DNA of 64,000 bases, from the NCBI RefSeq assembly GCF_003076455.1, contig NZ_CP020918.1:2309501-2373500 (forward strand). Direction: 5' to 3'. How positions within the stretch are numbered: position 1 is the first letter of the stretch; the number at the start of each line of letters is the position of its first letter. Both the position numbers and the translations under genes were made by a program. The stretch is from Flavobacterium faecale (GTDB taxonomy: Bacteria > Bacteroidota > Bacteroidia > Flavobacteriales > Flavobacteriaceae). Below, in pieces: positions 1 to 9,700 of the stretch. The notes under the pieces are model-generated. The model was given only the letters and a program-made list of their open reading frames with translations. It was not told where the DNA came from and did not search any database.

Positions 1-2107
1 TTTGATCGACAGTAAAATCTGCGGTAACAACCTTATTGTTTTTTAAAATATAAGCTCTTCCTCCATTTCTGGGTAATTCATCACCTATAGTACTGTTGTT
101 TGAAGTTTTGGAAAAAAGTGTCTGACCTTTACCAATCAAACGCATTGTCAAAATTTTGTTTTTCTCTTCAATAATTAGCTCTCCTTTTGATTGATAGTCA
201 GTTATTTCAATGCTCTCTTTTAAGAAATTAAAACTTATTCTGTTGAAATAATGCATCGCAAACACATCAAAATCAATAGATTGCAAAACACCGTTTTTCC
301 ATTTTTTCGAAATATAAGATTTGCTTTCTTTTTTATATTCCATTCCATCGAATACTTTTCCATCTTTGAAGGTAGATTTCAAATCATATTCTGGAAAAGA
401 GTATTTCTCCATGTTTTTTAAATAGTCATTCGAATATTGGTGTTTTAGAATTCCATTTTCATAATACTCGATTGTTTTAATCTCATTACCATCTTCTCTG
501 AAAAACCCATCAAAGGGTAATCCATTTTTGTATGTACCTGTGTAAATTTGTTGAGGTACATCGAGTAAAATAAACTGTTCTGAATAACTCACGCTTTGTA
601 TTTGATTATCCTTATACGATCGAACAATTTTTTTATTAGGCATACCATTACGCTCGTAACTAGTTTCTTCAATTATAAAACCGTTTTCATAAGTTACCAT
701 CATTTCATCATCATGATATGTACCATCAAAAAATTTCCCGTTTTTACATATAATTCTTGAAACCACCTCTCCATCCTTATAATATACGCTTTCACCGTTT
801 CGTAGACCGTTTATTAAAGTGTGCGTTTCTATTGGTTTTAAAAAATTATAATTGAAAATAATTTGTTTCCCCGTCTTAATAAAATTATTTATTTGTACAA
901 TTTCATTCCTGTCTTTCTCTGGGTCTTCAATAAGAAACGAACCTTGATAGGGTTTACCCTCCTTAATGGTTCCTTTTGTAATAATACTATCTTTATCTGT
1001 CTTGGTCGTTACTTCGCCAACTTGTGCACCATTGCTGTAGGTGGCGTGGATAAAAATTTGCGATGAAAATTTTTCTACAAAATTGCCTTGATAAGGCTTA
1101 CCATTTTTCCAAACTTGCTTATTTTCTATGTTTCCTGCTGTGTTGTACACTAGTGCCTCTCCATCTTGTTTCCCTTTCTTATAATTGACTATACTACTCA
1201 TTTTTCCGTTAGGATAAAAGGATACTATTTTCCCTTGAATAGCCCTTTCTACGTAGGGCGTTATAGATTTTACACCTACAACAAAATTATTTTGAGTGTA
1301 ATACTCATACGTATTTCCGTTTTTAATTTTGTAGCCATAGTCAATATCTTGCTGTAGAATACTTTGTAGACTATTTCCAGATTTATCATAATTTTTTTGA
1401 CCAATCAATTTAGGATTATCATAGTCATTGATTAGTTTAAAAGCTTTGGATTGCGCTAATTGCTGCCCTCCCGACCAAAATAATTTTTCATAAATGTTAG
1501 CTTGAGGCTGTACTGCTGTTTTTGATGGTAAACTCTCATCATAAACCATAACAGCTGTCGTCTGCTCTCCATCTGCTTTCTCCTGTAGTAACGATTTTCC
1601 ATAATAGTGTTCTATTCTATATAAATTATTAAAGTTACCACTGACTGGCTTTTTGTAATGAAATTTTCCTGACATTAGAACAGAACCATCTTTTTTGTAA
1701 ATGGTCGTTGCACCCTCTTTTACTTCATTTTTATAGTTCACCTTCTTCCATAATTTTCCGTCAGGATAGTAGTAGGTAAGCTCTGGAACCTGAGAAATAT
1801 TATAATACTGAGATGAATTTGAATCCATTCCATTTTCATCATACCAATAAATATCTCCAACCTTCTGTTCTTGTTCTTTTTTGAGAAAATATCCCTGCAT
1901 TTGTAGATTTCCGTTTTTGTAATAATCCCTAACGAAAACTAAATCTCCAATTTCTTTCAATGGCATGGGTCTGTAATAGGTGTAGTTTTCTTTGGTACAA
2001 ACCTTCCAATCACTATCATAATAAATCGCCGTTTTTTCTTGAGAATAGCATGCAGTTATTAAAAAAAAGAATAGGCAGCAAATGCTGTTTTTTAGTTGAA
2101 ATTTCAT
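1..2107 (-). CDS. MORN/YwqK-like repeat lipoprotein (3' end outside window)
   Basis: An open frame runs from an ATG at 2107 to the left edge of the window without a stop (702 codons visible), so the C-terminus is missing. The N-terminus is a lipoprotein signal: a hydrophobic stretch followed by LITAC with the lipidated cysteine at about residue 20. The rest is built of degenerate repeats of about 20-25 residues of the form YYpdGklw...nyknG...G, such as YPDGKLWKKVNYKNEVKEG and YPNGKMSSIVNYKKGKQDG. These are typical of MORN_2 / YwqK-type antitoxin-repeat proteins, which are common surface or periplasmic lipoproteins in Flavobacteria. No enzymatic motif is seen, and the function is unknown. A TAnnTTTG -7 element (TACATTTG, minus strand, 2141-2148) lies about 35 bp upstream of the start, but no good -33 box is visible. 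Confidence 0.8.
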   Translation of the reverse strand, partial: MKFQLKNSICCLFFFLITACYSQEKTAIYYDSDWKVCTKENYTYYRPMPLKEIGDLVFVRDYYKNGNLQMQGYFLKKEQEQKVGDIYWYDENGMDSNSSQYYNISQVPELTYYYPDGKLWKKVNYKNEVKEGATTIYKKDGSVLMSGKFHYKKPVSGNFNNLYRIEHYYGKSLLQEKADGEQTTAVMVYDESLPSKTAVQPQANIYEKLFWSGGQQLAQSKAFKLINDYDNPKLIGQKNYDKSGNSLQSILQQDIDYGYKIKNGNTYEYYTQNNFVVGVKSITPYVERAIQGKIVSFYPNGKMSSIVNYKKGKQDGEALVYNTAGNIENKQVWKNGKPYQGNFVEKFSSQIFIHATYSNGAQVGEVTTKTDKDSIITKGTIKEGKPYQGSFLIEDPEKDRNEIVQINNFIKTGKQIIFNYNFLKPIETHTLINGLRNGESVYYKDGEVVSRIICKNGKFFDGTYHDDEMMVTYENGFIIEETSYERNGMPNKKIVRSYKDNQIQSVSYSEQFILLDVPQQIYTGTYKNGLPFDGFFREDGNEIKTIEYYENGILKHQYSNDYLKNMEKYSFPEYDLKSTFKDGKVFDGMEYKKESKSYISKKWKNGVLQSIDFDVFAMHYFNRISFNFLKESIEITDYQSKGELIIEEKNKILTMRLIGKGQTLFSKTSNNSTIGDELPRNGGRAYILKNNKVVTADFTVDQ

Positions 2108-2465
2108 AATGTTTTTTAATTGAAGAGGAAGAGATACTGTCAAATGTACTGTTTTATTACTTTTTAATACATTACGAATCATATCATTGTACTTATATAA
2201 AAATATTCCCCTACAGGTTTTAGCTGTAAATTTATAGTGTTTTTTCTTATAATCCGAATCATTTTTGTTTTATAAACAAAGATTTTTGTAAGTATAAGTT
2301 AGTTCCTGATTTTAGAGCAGATGATATTTGTAGAACTTATATTTTATACTCGATTACTTTTTTTAACATATTGTTGTAGGCGAGTGTTATTTACTAACTT
2401 ATATAGCTGATTATTAGCTTAGGAATCGCTATATTCGTAATTGCCACGCTATTGAAAATTTCATT
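2108..2465. other. Divergent intergenic region
   Basis: This 358-bp AT-rich spacer separates two divergently transcribed genes. The only signal I can support is the minus-strand -7-like TACATTTG at 2141-2148. No RNA gene, terminator or repeat is evident. Confidence 0.5.
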
Positions 2466-4925
2466 ATGAAAAACGTTATCAAATATTTTTCCGCTCTAAG
2501 TTTGTACTTTTGTGTTTTGGGATTTTCTGTAGTGGTAAATGCTCAAAAAAAGCAGGTTACAGAACCAGATATTATAAAAGTTGGTATCTACAACAATCCG
2601 CCAAAGATCTTCATGAACGAAAAGGGCCAGCCTGACGGATTTTTTGTTGATATTTTGAGAGAAATAGGAAAAACCGAAAACTTAAAATACGAATACCAAT
2701 TTGATACTTGGGATCATTTATACAAAAAACTGCAAACGGGTCAGATTGATGTTTTGCCAGATGTCGCGTACTCAAGCAAAAGAGACTCCCTTTTTACCCT
2801 TAGTAAGTTACCCGTAATATCCTCTTGGTCTGAACTATTCTCTCGAAAAGACGTGCATTTGAATTCTATTATGGATGTTCGGAACTTAAAGGTAGGAGTA
2901 CTCAAAGGTGCTATTGAGGCCCAGTATATGAGTGAGTTTGTCACTAAAGAATTTGAAATTACATTTACATTAAAAACATATGATACGTTTGCTCAAACAG
3001 TAAAAGCATTAAAAAACAAAGAAATTGATGTGCTAGCTGCCGATCGTTTTTTTGCTTTTTCAAATTTACGTGACAAAAATATTGAACCAACGGGTGTGAT
3101 TATTCGTCCCATTGGACTACATTTTGGGTTTGTAAAAAACAAAAATAAAGCGCTGGTTGATTTGTTTGACAAAAACATTACTGATTTAAAAAATGACAAA
3201 AACTCTGTTTACTATACGTCATTGTTTCATTGGCTTGAAAAACAAAAATCGAATGCACTACCTGAATATATAAAATGGTTCATCTTAGGTACCATTGCTG
3301 CCCTAGTTTTTGCGCTATTAATTGTTTTTTTATTGCGAAAAAGAGTCAAAGAAAAAAGTGATCAACTATCAGCGGCTAATATAATAGTAGGAGAAAGCGA
3401 AGATCAACTAAAAACGATTGCAGGTAATTTGGTTAATGGTATGATTTATCAAATTGTAACAATCGACGATAACGTGCGTAAGTTTAACTACGTAAGTGAC
3501 GGTGTTTTCAATTTATACGGATGCTCTGCAGAGGAAGTGATGAACGATCCAGGCTTAATTTACAGGAAAATACATCCTGACGATATACCTATAATGCGGG
3601 CTGCAGAACTCAAAGCGATCCATACTATGACCAATTATGTGGTTGAAGTTCGCGTGATAAATCCCGATGGTAGTGTAAGGTGGTCATATTCCGTTGCTAA
3701 GCCTAGATATATCAATGGCTTACTATGTTGGGATGGGATAGAATATGACATAAGCGAGAGAAAGCAACTTGAAATAGATTTGAAAATTGCCAAAGATAAA
3801 GCAGAGGAGTCAGATCGCCTAAAGTCGGCTTTTTTGGCCAATATGAGCCACGAAATCCGTACGCCTATGAACGGAATTTTAGGTTTTGCTGAATTACTGA
3901 AAGAACCAACCTTGAAAGAGAAAAAGCAACAAAAGTACGTTGCAATTATTGAGAAAAGCGGTGTTCGAATGCTAAATATTATCAACGATATCATCAATAT
4001 TTCAAAAATAGAATCGGGGCAAATGGAAGTGTACTTACAAGATTCAAATGTAAATGAGCAACTGGAATACCTACTCACATTTTTCACCCCAGAAGCGGAG
4101 AAAAAAGATATTGCCTTGCTCTGTAAAAAAGGTTTGCCTTATGACGATGCTTACATCACTACCGATCGAGAAAAACTCTTCGCTGTCCTTACCAATCTTA
4201 TCAAAAACGCCATTAATCACACCAAATCTGGTACGATTGAATTTGGGTACAAACAGAAGGAAATGATGCTTGAGTTTTTTGTAAAAGATACTGGTGTGGG
4301 TGTGCCTCAAAATAGACAAGAAGCAATTTTTGAACGTTTTATTCAAGCAGATATCGCAAATAAAATGGCCTACCAAGGTGCCGGTTTAGGATTGTCAATC
4401 TCTAAAGCCTATGTTGAAATGCTTGGAGGTTCACTTTGGTTATTCTCTGAAGAAGGTAGAGGTAGTACCTTCTTTTTTACTTTGCCTTATGATAAAAAAG
4501 AGAGTAAAGAAGCCATGATAACACTTGACTTCGAGCCTCCAATCGCTATCGCTGCAGCTCCATCATTGAAAATATTAATAGCTGAGGATGATACTATTTC
4601 TCGAATGTTAATCATGCGAGTAGTAAAAGATTTTAGTCGCGAAATTATCATTGCCAAAACAGGTCTAGAAGCCGTTGAAGCTTGCCAAAAGTATGATGAT
4701 ATCGATTTAATTTTAATGGATGCTCAAATGCCTGAGATGGATGGCTACGAGGCGATGACTGAAATTAGAAAATTTAATACAACCGTAAAAATCATTGCAC
4801 AGTCTGCCTATGCATTACCTGGAGACAAAGAAAAAGCTATTGAAGCCGGCGCTAATGAATATGTGACAAAACCAATCAAAATCAGAGTACTGAAAGAGAT
4901 TATTGCGCAATTTTTTAGTAATTAG
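2466..4925 (+). CDS. Hybrid sensor histidine kinase with periplasmic solute-binding sensor and receiver domain
   Basis: A one-protein two-component system of 819 residues. Order: signal peptide (about 1-26); SBP_bac_3-type periplasmic ligand-binding domain (about 37-262, with IIKVGIYNNPP and PDGFFVDIL); one membrane helix (about 270-291) followed by RKR; PAS_3 domain (about 330-437, GCSAEEV...IHPDD...NPDGSVRW); HisKA with the phospho-accepting His462 in MSHEIRTPMNG; HATPase_c with N box (NLIKNAINHT), G1 (DTGVGVP) and G2 (GAGLGLSISK); and a C-terminal receiver (about 700-815) with acidic pair EDD, phospho-Asp752 in LILMDAQMPEMDG, and Lys in KPI. There is no DNA-binding output, so the signal must pass to another partner. 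The sensor probably detects a small polar solute such as an amino acid (inference from domain family). It is transcribed alone. Confidence 0.9.
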   Translation: MKNVIKYFSALSLYFCVLGFSVVVNAQKKQVTEPDIIKVGIYNNPPKIFMNEKGQPDGFFVDILREIGKTENLKYEYQFDTWDHLYKKLQTGQIDVLPDVAYSSKRDSLFTLSKLPVISSWSELFSRKDVHLNSIMDVRNLKVGVLKGAIEAQYMSEFVTKEFEITFTLKTYDTFAQTVKALKNKEIDVLAADRFFAFSNLRDKNIEPTGVIIRPIGLHFGFVKNKNKALVDLFDKNITDLKNDKNSVYYTSLFHWLEKQKSNALPEYIKWFILGTIAALVFALLIVFLLRKRVKEKSDQLSAANIIVGESEDQLKTIAGNLVNGMIYQIVTIDDNVRKFNYVSDGVFNLYGCSAEEVMNDPGLIYRKIHPDDIPIMRAAELKAIHTMTNYVVEVRVINPDGSVRWSYSVAKPRYINGLLCWDGIEYDISERKQLEIDLKIAKDKAEESDRLKSAFLANMSHEIRTPMNGILGFAELLKEPTLKEKKQQKYVAIIEKSGVRMLNIINDIINISKIESGQMEVYLQDSNVNEQLEYLLTFFTPEAEKKDIALLCKKGLPYDDAYITTDREKLFAVLTNLIKNAINHTKSGTIEFGYKQKEMMLEFFVKDTGVGVPQNRQEAIFERFIQADIANKMAYQGAGLGLSISKAYVEMLGGSLWLFSEEGRGSTFFFTLPYDKKESKEAMITLDFEPPIAIAAAPSLKILIAEDDTISRMLIMRVVKDFSREIIIAKTGLEAVEACQKYDDIDLILMDAQMPEMDGYEAMTEIRKFNTTVKIIAQSAYALPGDKEKAIEAGANEYVTKPIKIRVLKEIIAQFFSN

Positions 4926-4980
4926 GCAGTTTTAAAGTTTAAAGCAGATACTATTGTCTTTTTAAGAAACGGTTATTGAT

Positions 4981-5430
4981 TTATCCATCAATCATCATGT
5001 CTTTGGGTGTCATACCATCAAAATCTATAGTAACAAAATGGCGCATAGGTTTAGAATCATATGTAACAGACCATTCAGTTTTTTGATTCGAAATATAGCC
5101 AATTGAGATTCCGTCCAGTTCAAATTCGGTGTCAAAATTTGCTAGGCCGCTTTCTTCAATAGTATCTTCCAATTCAATTTGTAAAAAAGGAAGGATGATT
5201 TCGTCTTTGATGTTTTTGTAATCGGATGTTAGTTTTTTAAAAAAGTCTTTTTGCAGTTGACTAGGTCCTTTATCTTTAGCATCAATTGTAATTCCAATCA
5301 AGAATCCTTGAAAAAGAATGTCCCCAGAGTAAAAATTCTTAGTATTATCCTTGAATACATTATAGGTAAGTAGTCCAAATACTTCGTCCTGAAATTTTGG
5401 TTGTTTTTTGAAGAAGTCAAATAATCCCAT
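4981..5430 (-). CDS. Hypothetical cytoplasmic protein, 149 aa
   Basis: A small soluble protein beginning MGLFDFFKK, with no signal peptide or membrane segment. It alternates beta-rich and acidic stretches (EFELDGISIGYISN, TEWSVTYDSKP, FVTIDFDG). It is similar in style to the small DUF/immunity-like proteins common in Bacteroidota, but I do not recognise the family. It stands alone, convergent with the hybrid kinase gene, and is followed on its upstream side by the candidate RNA element at 5487-5634. Confidence 0.6.
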   Translation of the reverse strand: MGLFDFFKKQPKFQDEVFGLLTYNVFKDNTKNFYSGDILFQGFLIGITIDAKDKGPSQLQKDFFKKLTSDYKNIKDEIILPFLQIELEDTIEESGLANFDTEFELDGISIGYISNQKTEWSVTYDSKPMRHFVTIDFDGMTPKDMMIDG

Positions 5431-5486
5431 TAGTTTTCAAATTGATTAGTAAAATCAAATATAGGTAATTTTAGTGATTATAGCGA

Positions 5487-5634
5487 TCGCGTGAGGGATG
5501 GGAGCGGCATCCTTTTTGGGCAGGCTTTTTTGCCTGACCAAAAAGATATAGCGGACAGCCCGACAGCATTCCTGAAAAAGAGCCAATAAGCGCAAACTGC
5601 TTGGCTCTTTTTTGGGGATGGTGGCACGCCCAAA
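5487..5634 (+). ncRNA. Candidate structured RNA element, copy 1
   Basis: An intergenic, unusually GC-rich block with nested inverted repeats. It starts CGCGTGAGGG. A hairpin follows whose arms are ATCCTTTTTGG and CCAAAAAGAT with an inner GCAGGC/GCCTG stem. Then come AGCCCGACAG and a second hairpin (AAAGAGCCAA...TTGGCTCTTTTTT, about 5577-5611) that looks like an intrinsic terminator, and the block ends with GGCACGCCCAAAT. The element at 42628-42748 keeps CGCGTGAGGG, CCCGACAG, the GCAAACT loop and GGCACGCCCAAAT while its stems differ in sequence. Conserved loops with variable stems suggest RNA rather than protein. A 65-codon frame across the block is not credible. The Rfam Flavo-1 family is one possibility that I could not check. 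Strand follows the T-run. Confidence 0.45.
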
Positions 5635-5658
5635 TTTTAAATATGACATCAAAAAAAA

Positions 5659-5687
5659 AGCGGTAAACCTAAATTTACCGCTTTTGT
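5659..5687 (-). terminator. Intrinsic terminator (ancestral purL terminator)
   Basis: The arms AAGCGGTAAA and TTTACCGCTT flank a short loop, and on the minus strand the hairpin is followed by a run of nine T. It sits 18 bp beyond the stop of the orphaned purL 3' end at 5705, as expected for the original terminator of purL. Confidence 0.75.
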
Positions 5688-5704
5688 ATTCTTAAATCTT
5701 GAAA

Positions 5705-5764
5705 TTATTTATTTTCAATCCATTTTCTTGCATTAACAAACGCTTCATGCCAAGGTGAAACCTT
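5705..5764 (-). pseudogene. Orphan copy of the purL 3' end
   Basis: Reading the minus strand, these bases encode KVSPWHEAFVNARKWIENK followed by TAA, which is 18 of 19 residues identical to the last residues of the intact PurL ending at 6713. Inside the matched part, the four nucleotide differences are all synonymous third positions (TCA/TCG, GCG/GCA, GTT/GTC, GCA/GCT). It lies between the DUF3667 gene and the terminator at 5659-5687, so the DUF3667 segment separates purL from what was probably its native end. Confidence 0.8.
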
Positions 5765-5820
5765 GTAGACTAGGCCTAAAGAAAAATTAACAATATTCAA
5801 GATGCTCTAAGAAATAACGA

Positions 5821-6594
5821 TTATAAATTGACATTTAATATGAGGTCAGTTTGATTCGTTACCAGATACATAATAGAAGTTATTATAATGATAATCTCAA
5901 TGATAGTTAACGAATAAAACATGAGAATCCTCCATGAGAATCCCATGATAGAATACTCTTTTTTTGTAGCATTAAAGTAAGTCCAAGCTGGAAATAAAAA
6001 GATCAAGAATAGGCAAATAGATTTAAGAATCTGTGCAAAGTCTTTTATTCCTTGAAATATGGATAAGAGTGAAAACAAGTTTACGAATAGACATAAAACT
6101 AGAATTCCCAGTAAATTAATTCCTCCAATTATAAAATGTTCAGCTATATTGAGTTTCAATCTTCTGAAAATAAGAATTGCATTTATAGCAATTAACGGAA
6201 CGAACCCTAGTAAAACTACTTTTACATTAGCCGATAAAAAATTCATGAACTTTAAACCATTGCCTATATTTTCCTTTACTGTTGAGTGGTTAATTTCATG
6301 ATAATAATGCACCGTAAGAATATTTAATCCGATCAGCATTAAAATGAGATAAAAAACATTATAGTATTTGACTCTTTTACCATTAATGTAATCCAATGCT
6401 GCTTGTCCAGGTCTTGTGAAAGTTTCCTTTATTGTTAAGAGAATACCTTTTTCCAAATGCCATACACCGTGTATAATGTCGTGAAACAAAAAGTGTTTTA
6501 AAGTAATAGGGTGTGTGTCATTTTTTTGTCCGCAATTTTCACAATAATTCCCAGATACCTTTTGTTCACAGTTTAAACATTGCTTGTTATTCAT
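5821..6594 (-). CDS. DUF3667 zinc-ribbon membrane protein
   Basis: 257 residues. The N-terminus carries two CxxC pairs (CLNCEQKVSGNYCENCGQ) that form a zinc ribbon. Next comes the conserved DUF3667 block with HDIIHGVWHLEKG and TFTRPGQAALDYINGKRVKYYNVFYL. Four or five hydrophobic helices follow (about 80-100, 120-145, 150-175, 185-205, 220-245). The family is frequent in Bacteroidota and has no known function; the topology suggests an inner-membrane protein with a cytoplasmic metal-binding head. It lies between two copies of the purL 3' end, so it probably arrived by recombination at that point. Confidence 0.85.
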   Translation of the reverse strand: MNNKQCLNCEQKVSGNYCENCGQKNDTHPITLKHFLFHDIIHGVWHLEKGILLTIKETFTRPGQAALDYINGKRVKYYNVFYLILMLIGLNILTVHYYHEINHSTVKENIGNGLKFMNFLSANVKVVLLGFVPLIAINAILIFRRLKLNIAEHFIIGGINLLGILVLCLFVNLFSLLSIFQGIKDFAQILKSICLFLIFLFPAWTYFNATKKEYSIMGFSWRILMFYSLTIIEIIIIITSIMYLVTNQTDLILNVNL

Positions 6595-6652
6595 ACGGTA
6601 ATTTGTTAAGTGTTCTATTCAGTCGTTAAAAGACAGAGTCTACTGTTTTCAA

Positions 6653-6693
6653 TTGATAAAGCTTTCAATTATACTATTTGAAAGCTCTATCAA
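6653..6693 (-). terminator. Hairpin downstream of purL
   Basis: The arms TTGATAAAGCTTTCAA and TTTGAAAGCTCTATCAA pair with one mismatch around an 8-nt loop, 20 bp after the present purL stop. It lacks a strong T-run on the minus strand, so termination is plausible but not certain. Confidence 0.45.
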
Positions 6694-6712
6694 AGTTGAA
6701 ATTTAGTAAATT

Positions 6713-9700
6713 TTATTTATTTTCAATCCATTTTCTAGCATTGACAAATGCTTCATGCCAAGGCGAAACTTCGTCGTTTCTATCTTTTGGATAATTAGCC
6801 CAGTTCCATTGAAAAGTCGAACGCTCAATGTGTGGCATCATTACCAAGTGGCGACCTGTGGTGTCACAAAGCATGGCCGTATTGTAGTCTGATCCGTTTG
6901 GATTGGCTGGGTAGCTGTCGTAACCATACGTTCCTACGATATTGTAGTTATCTTTGGCTTCTGGTAAGTTGAATTTACCTTCTCCGTGCGATACCCAAAC
7001 ACCCAATGTGCTACCTGCAAGGCTAGACAACATTACCGATTTGTTCTCATTTACTGTAACAGAGGTAAAGATGCTTTCGTGTTTATGACTGTCGTTGTGC
7101 AACATTTTTCCGTGTACTTCGTGCTCAGGATTGATTAATTCCAATTCCATGAACAATTGGCAACCGTTGCAAATTCCGACAGATAAAGTGTCTTCTCTTT
7201 TGAAGAAGTTTTTCAACGCCGTGTTTGCTTTTTCGTTGTACAAGAAAGCACCCGCCCAACCTTTGGCAGAACCCAATACATCTGAGTTAGAGAAACCTCC
7301 AACAGCACCGATGAATTGTACGTCTTCTAAGTTTTCACGACCCGAAATCAAGTCGGTCATATGAATGTCTTTAACATCAAAACCTGCCAAGTACATAGCG
7401 TTTGCGAATTCACGCTCCGAATTACTTCCTTTTTCACGAATTACCGCTGCAATAGGACGTGGTTTTGAAGCATCGATTACTGGTTTTTTTCCTGTAAAAT
7501 GCGTTGGAAAAGTAAACTGTAACGCTTGGTTTTTATAATTATCGAAACGAGCTTGCGCTGTTCCGTTTTTAGCTTGTTTTTGGTCTAAAAGGAAAGAAGT
7601 TTTGAACCAAATGTCTCTGTATTTCGCAATATCATGTTTACAAGGACCAAAGTTTAAAGTTGCCTCGTTGGTAACAGTTCCTAATTTGAAGAATTCTACT
7701 CCGTTTTTATTTAATAATGCCTCTACAGCTACATCGTCTTTGGCTTGGAAAACCACCGCGATATTTTCTGCAAATAGGTATTTGATGATGTCTTTTTCTT
7801 CGAAAACAGAGAAATCAATCTTAGCTCCTAAGTTCACGTCTGCAAAACACATTTCGAGTAAAGTAGTAATCAAACCACCGCTTCCGATATCGTGACCTGC
7901 CAAAATTTGGTTGTCACCAATTAATTCTTGCAAGCTATTGAATGCTTTTTTGAAGAAAGCAGCATCTTTGATAGTTGGAACTTCGGTACCAATTTTGTTC
8001 AACGTTTGTGCGAAAGAAGAACCTCCCAATTTGAATTCGTCTTGCGACAAGTTGATGTAGTAAATAGAACCACCGTCTCTTTGCAAAACAGGTTCTACTA
8101 CTTTTTTGATATCTGTACAATTTCCTGCAGCCGAAATAATAACCGTTCCCGGTGCAATTACTTCGTCATTAGGATATTTTTGTTTCATAGAAAGCGAATC
8201 TTTTCCAGTTGGAATATTGATTCCCAATTCGATTGCAAAATCAGAACAACCTTTTACAGCAGCGTACAAACGAGCGTCTTCCCCTTCGTTTTTACAAGCC
8301 CACATCCAGTTGGCAGATAATGAAAGTCCGTCCAAACCACCTTTGATAGGTGCCCAAACAATATTCGAAAGCGATTCTGCAATCGCAGTTCTACTTCCAG
8401 CCACAGGATCGATCAAAGCAGCGATAGGAGAGTGTCCTATTGAAGTTGCAATTCCTTCTATACCTAAATAATCCAAGGCCATTACCCCACAGTTGTTCAA
8501 CGGCAATTGCAAAGGTCCAGCACATTGTTGTTTGGCTACTTTACCACCCACACAACGGTCTACTTTGTTTGTCAACCAGTCTTTACACGCTACTGCTTCT
8601 AGTTGCAATACTTGCTCTAGGTAAGTGGAAATGTTTTTTACTGAATAATCTAATTCCGTATATTTTCTATCGATAGTTTTGTCTGTGATAACCACTTTTG
8701 GCGAACTACCGAAGAAATCTTCCAAAGCATAATCCATTGGTTTTGCACCAGTAGTTTTTGATTCGAAAGTAAAACGGTGATCTCCCGTTACATCACCCAC
8801 TTGGTACATTGGCGAGCGCTCACGGTCAGCGATGCGCTGCAAAATGTCAATATCTTTTTGAGCGATAACCAATCCCATTCTTTCTTGCGATTCGTTTCCG
8901 ATGATTTCCTTAGCCGAAAGGGTAGGGTCACCAACAGGTAGTTTGTCCAAATCGATTAAACCTCCAGTGTCTTCAACTAGTTCAGAAAGACAGTTTAGAT
9001 GTCCACCTGCACCGTGATCGTGAATCGATACAATTGGGTTAATGTCGCTTTCTACCATTCCACGAATAGCATTGGCAGCACGTTTTTGCATTTCTGGATT
9101 CGAACGTTGGATCGCGTTCAACTCGATACCCGTACTAAAAGCACCTGTATCTGCAGAAGAAACTGCCGCTCCACCCATTCCAATTCTATAATTTTCTCCA
9201 CCAAGGATAACGATTTTGTCACCTACTTGTGGTTTGTGTTTGATTGCTTGTTCTAGTTTTCCGTAACCAATTCCACCTGCTTGCATGATGACTTTGTCGA
9301 AACCTAATTTTCTACTTGACGCACTGAGCTTGTCGTACTGTTCGTGTTCAAATGTTAAAACAGAACCTGTGATTAACGGTTGCCCAAATTTATTTCCAAA
9401 GTCAGACGCTCCGTTGGAAGCTTTAATTAAAATGTCCATTGGTGTTTGGTACAACCATTTTCTTTCGGTCATAGCCTCTTCCCAAGGGCGATTGGCTTCA
9501 AGGCGCGAGTACGAGGTCATGTAAACAGCTGTTCCTGCTAGAGGTAACGAACCTTGTCCACCTGCCAAACGGTCTCTGATTTCTCCACCAGCTCCAGTTG
9601 CAGCACCGTTGAAAGGCTCTACGGTAGTTGGGAAATTGTGTGTTTCTGCTTTTAATGAGATTACCGAATCAAATTCTTTGGTCTCATAAAAATCGGCTTT

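Noticed and set aside
5455..5652. 65-codon open frame on the minus strand
   Set aside because: It lies across the hairpins of the candidate RNA element, has no ribosome site and no protein-like composition.
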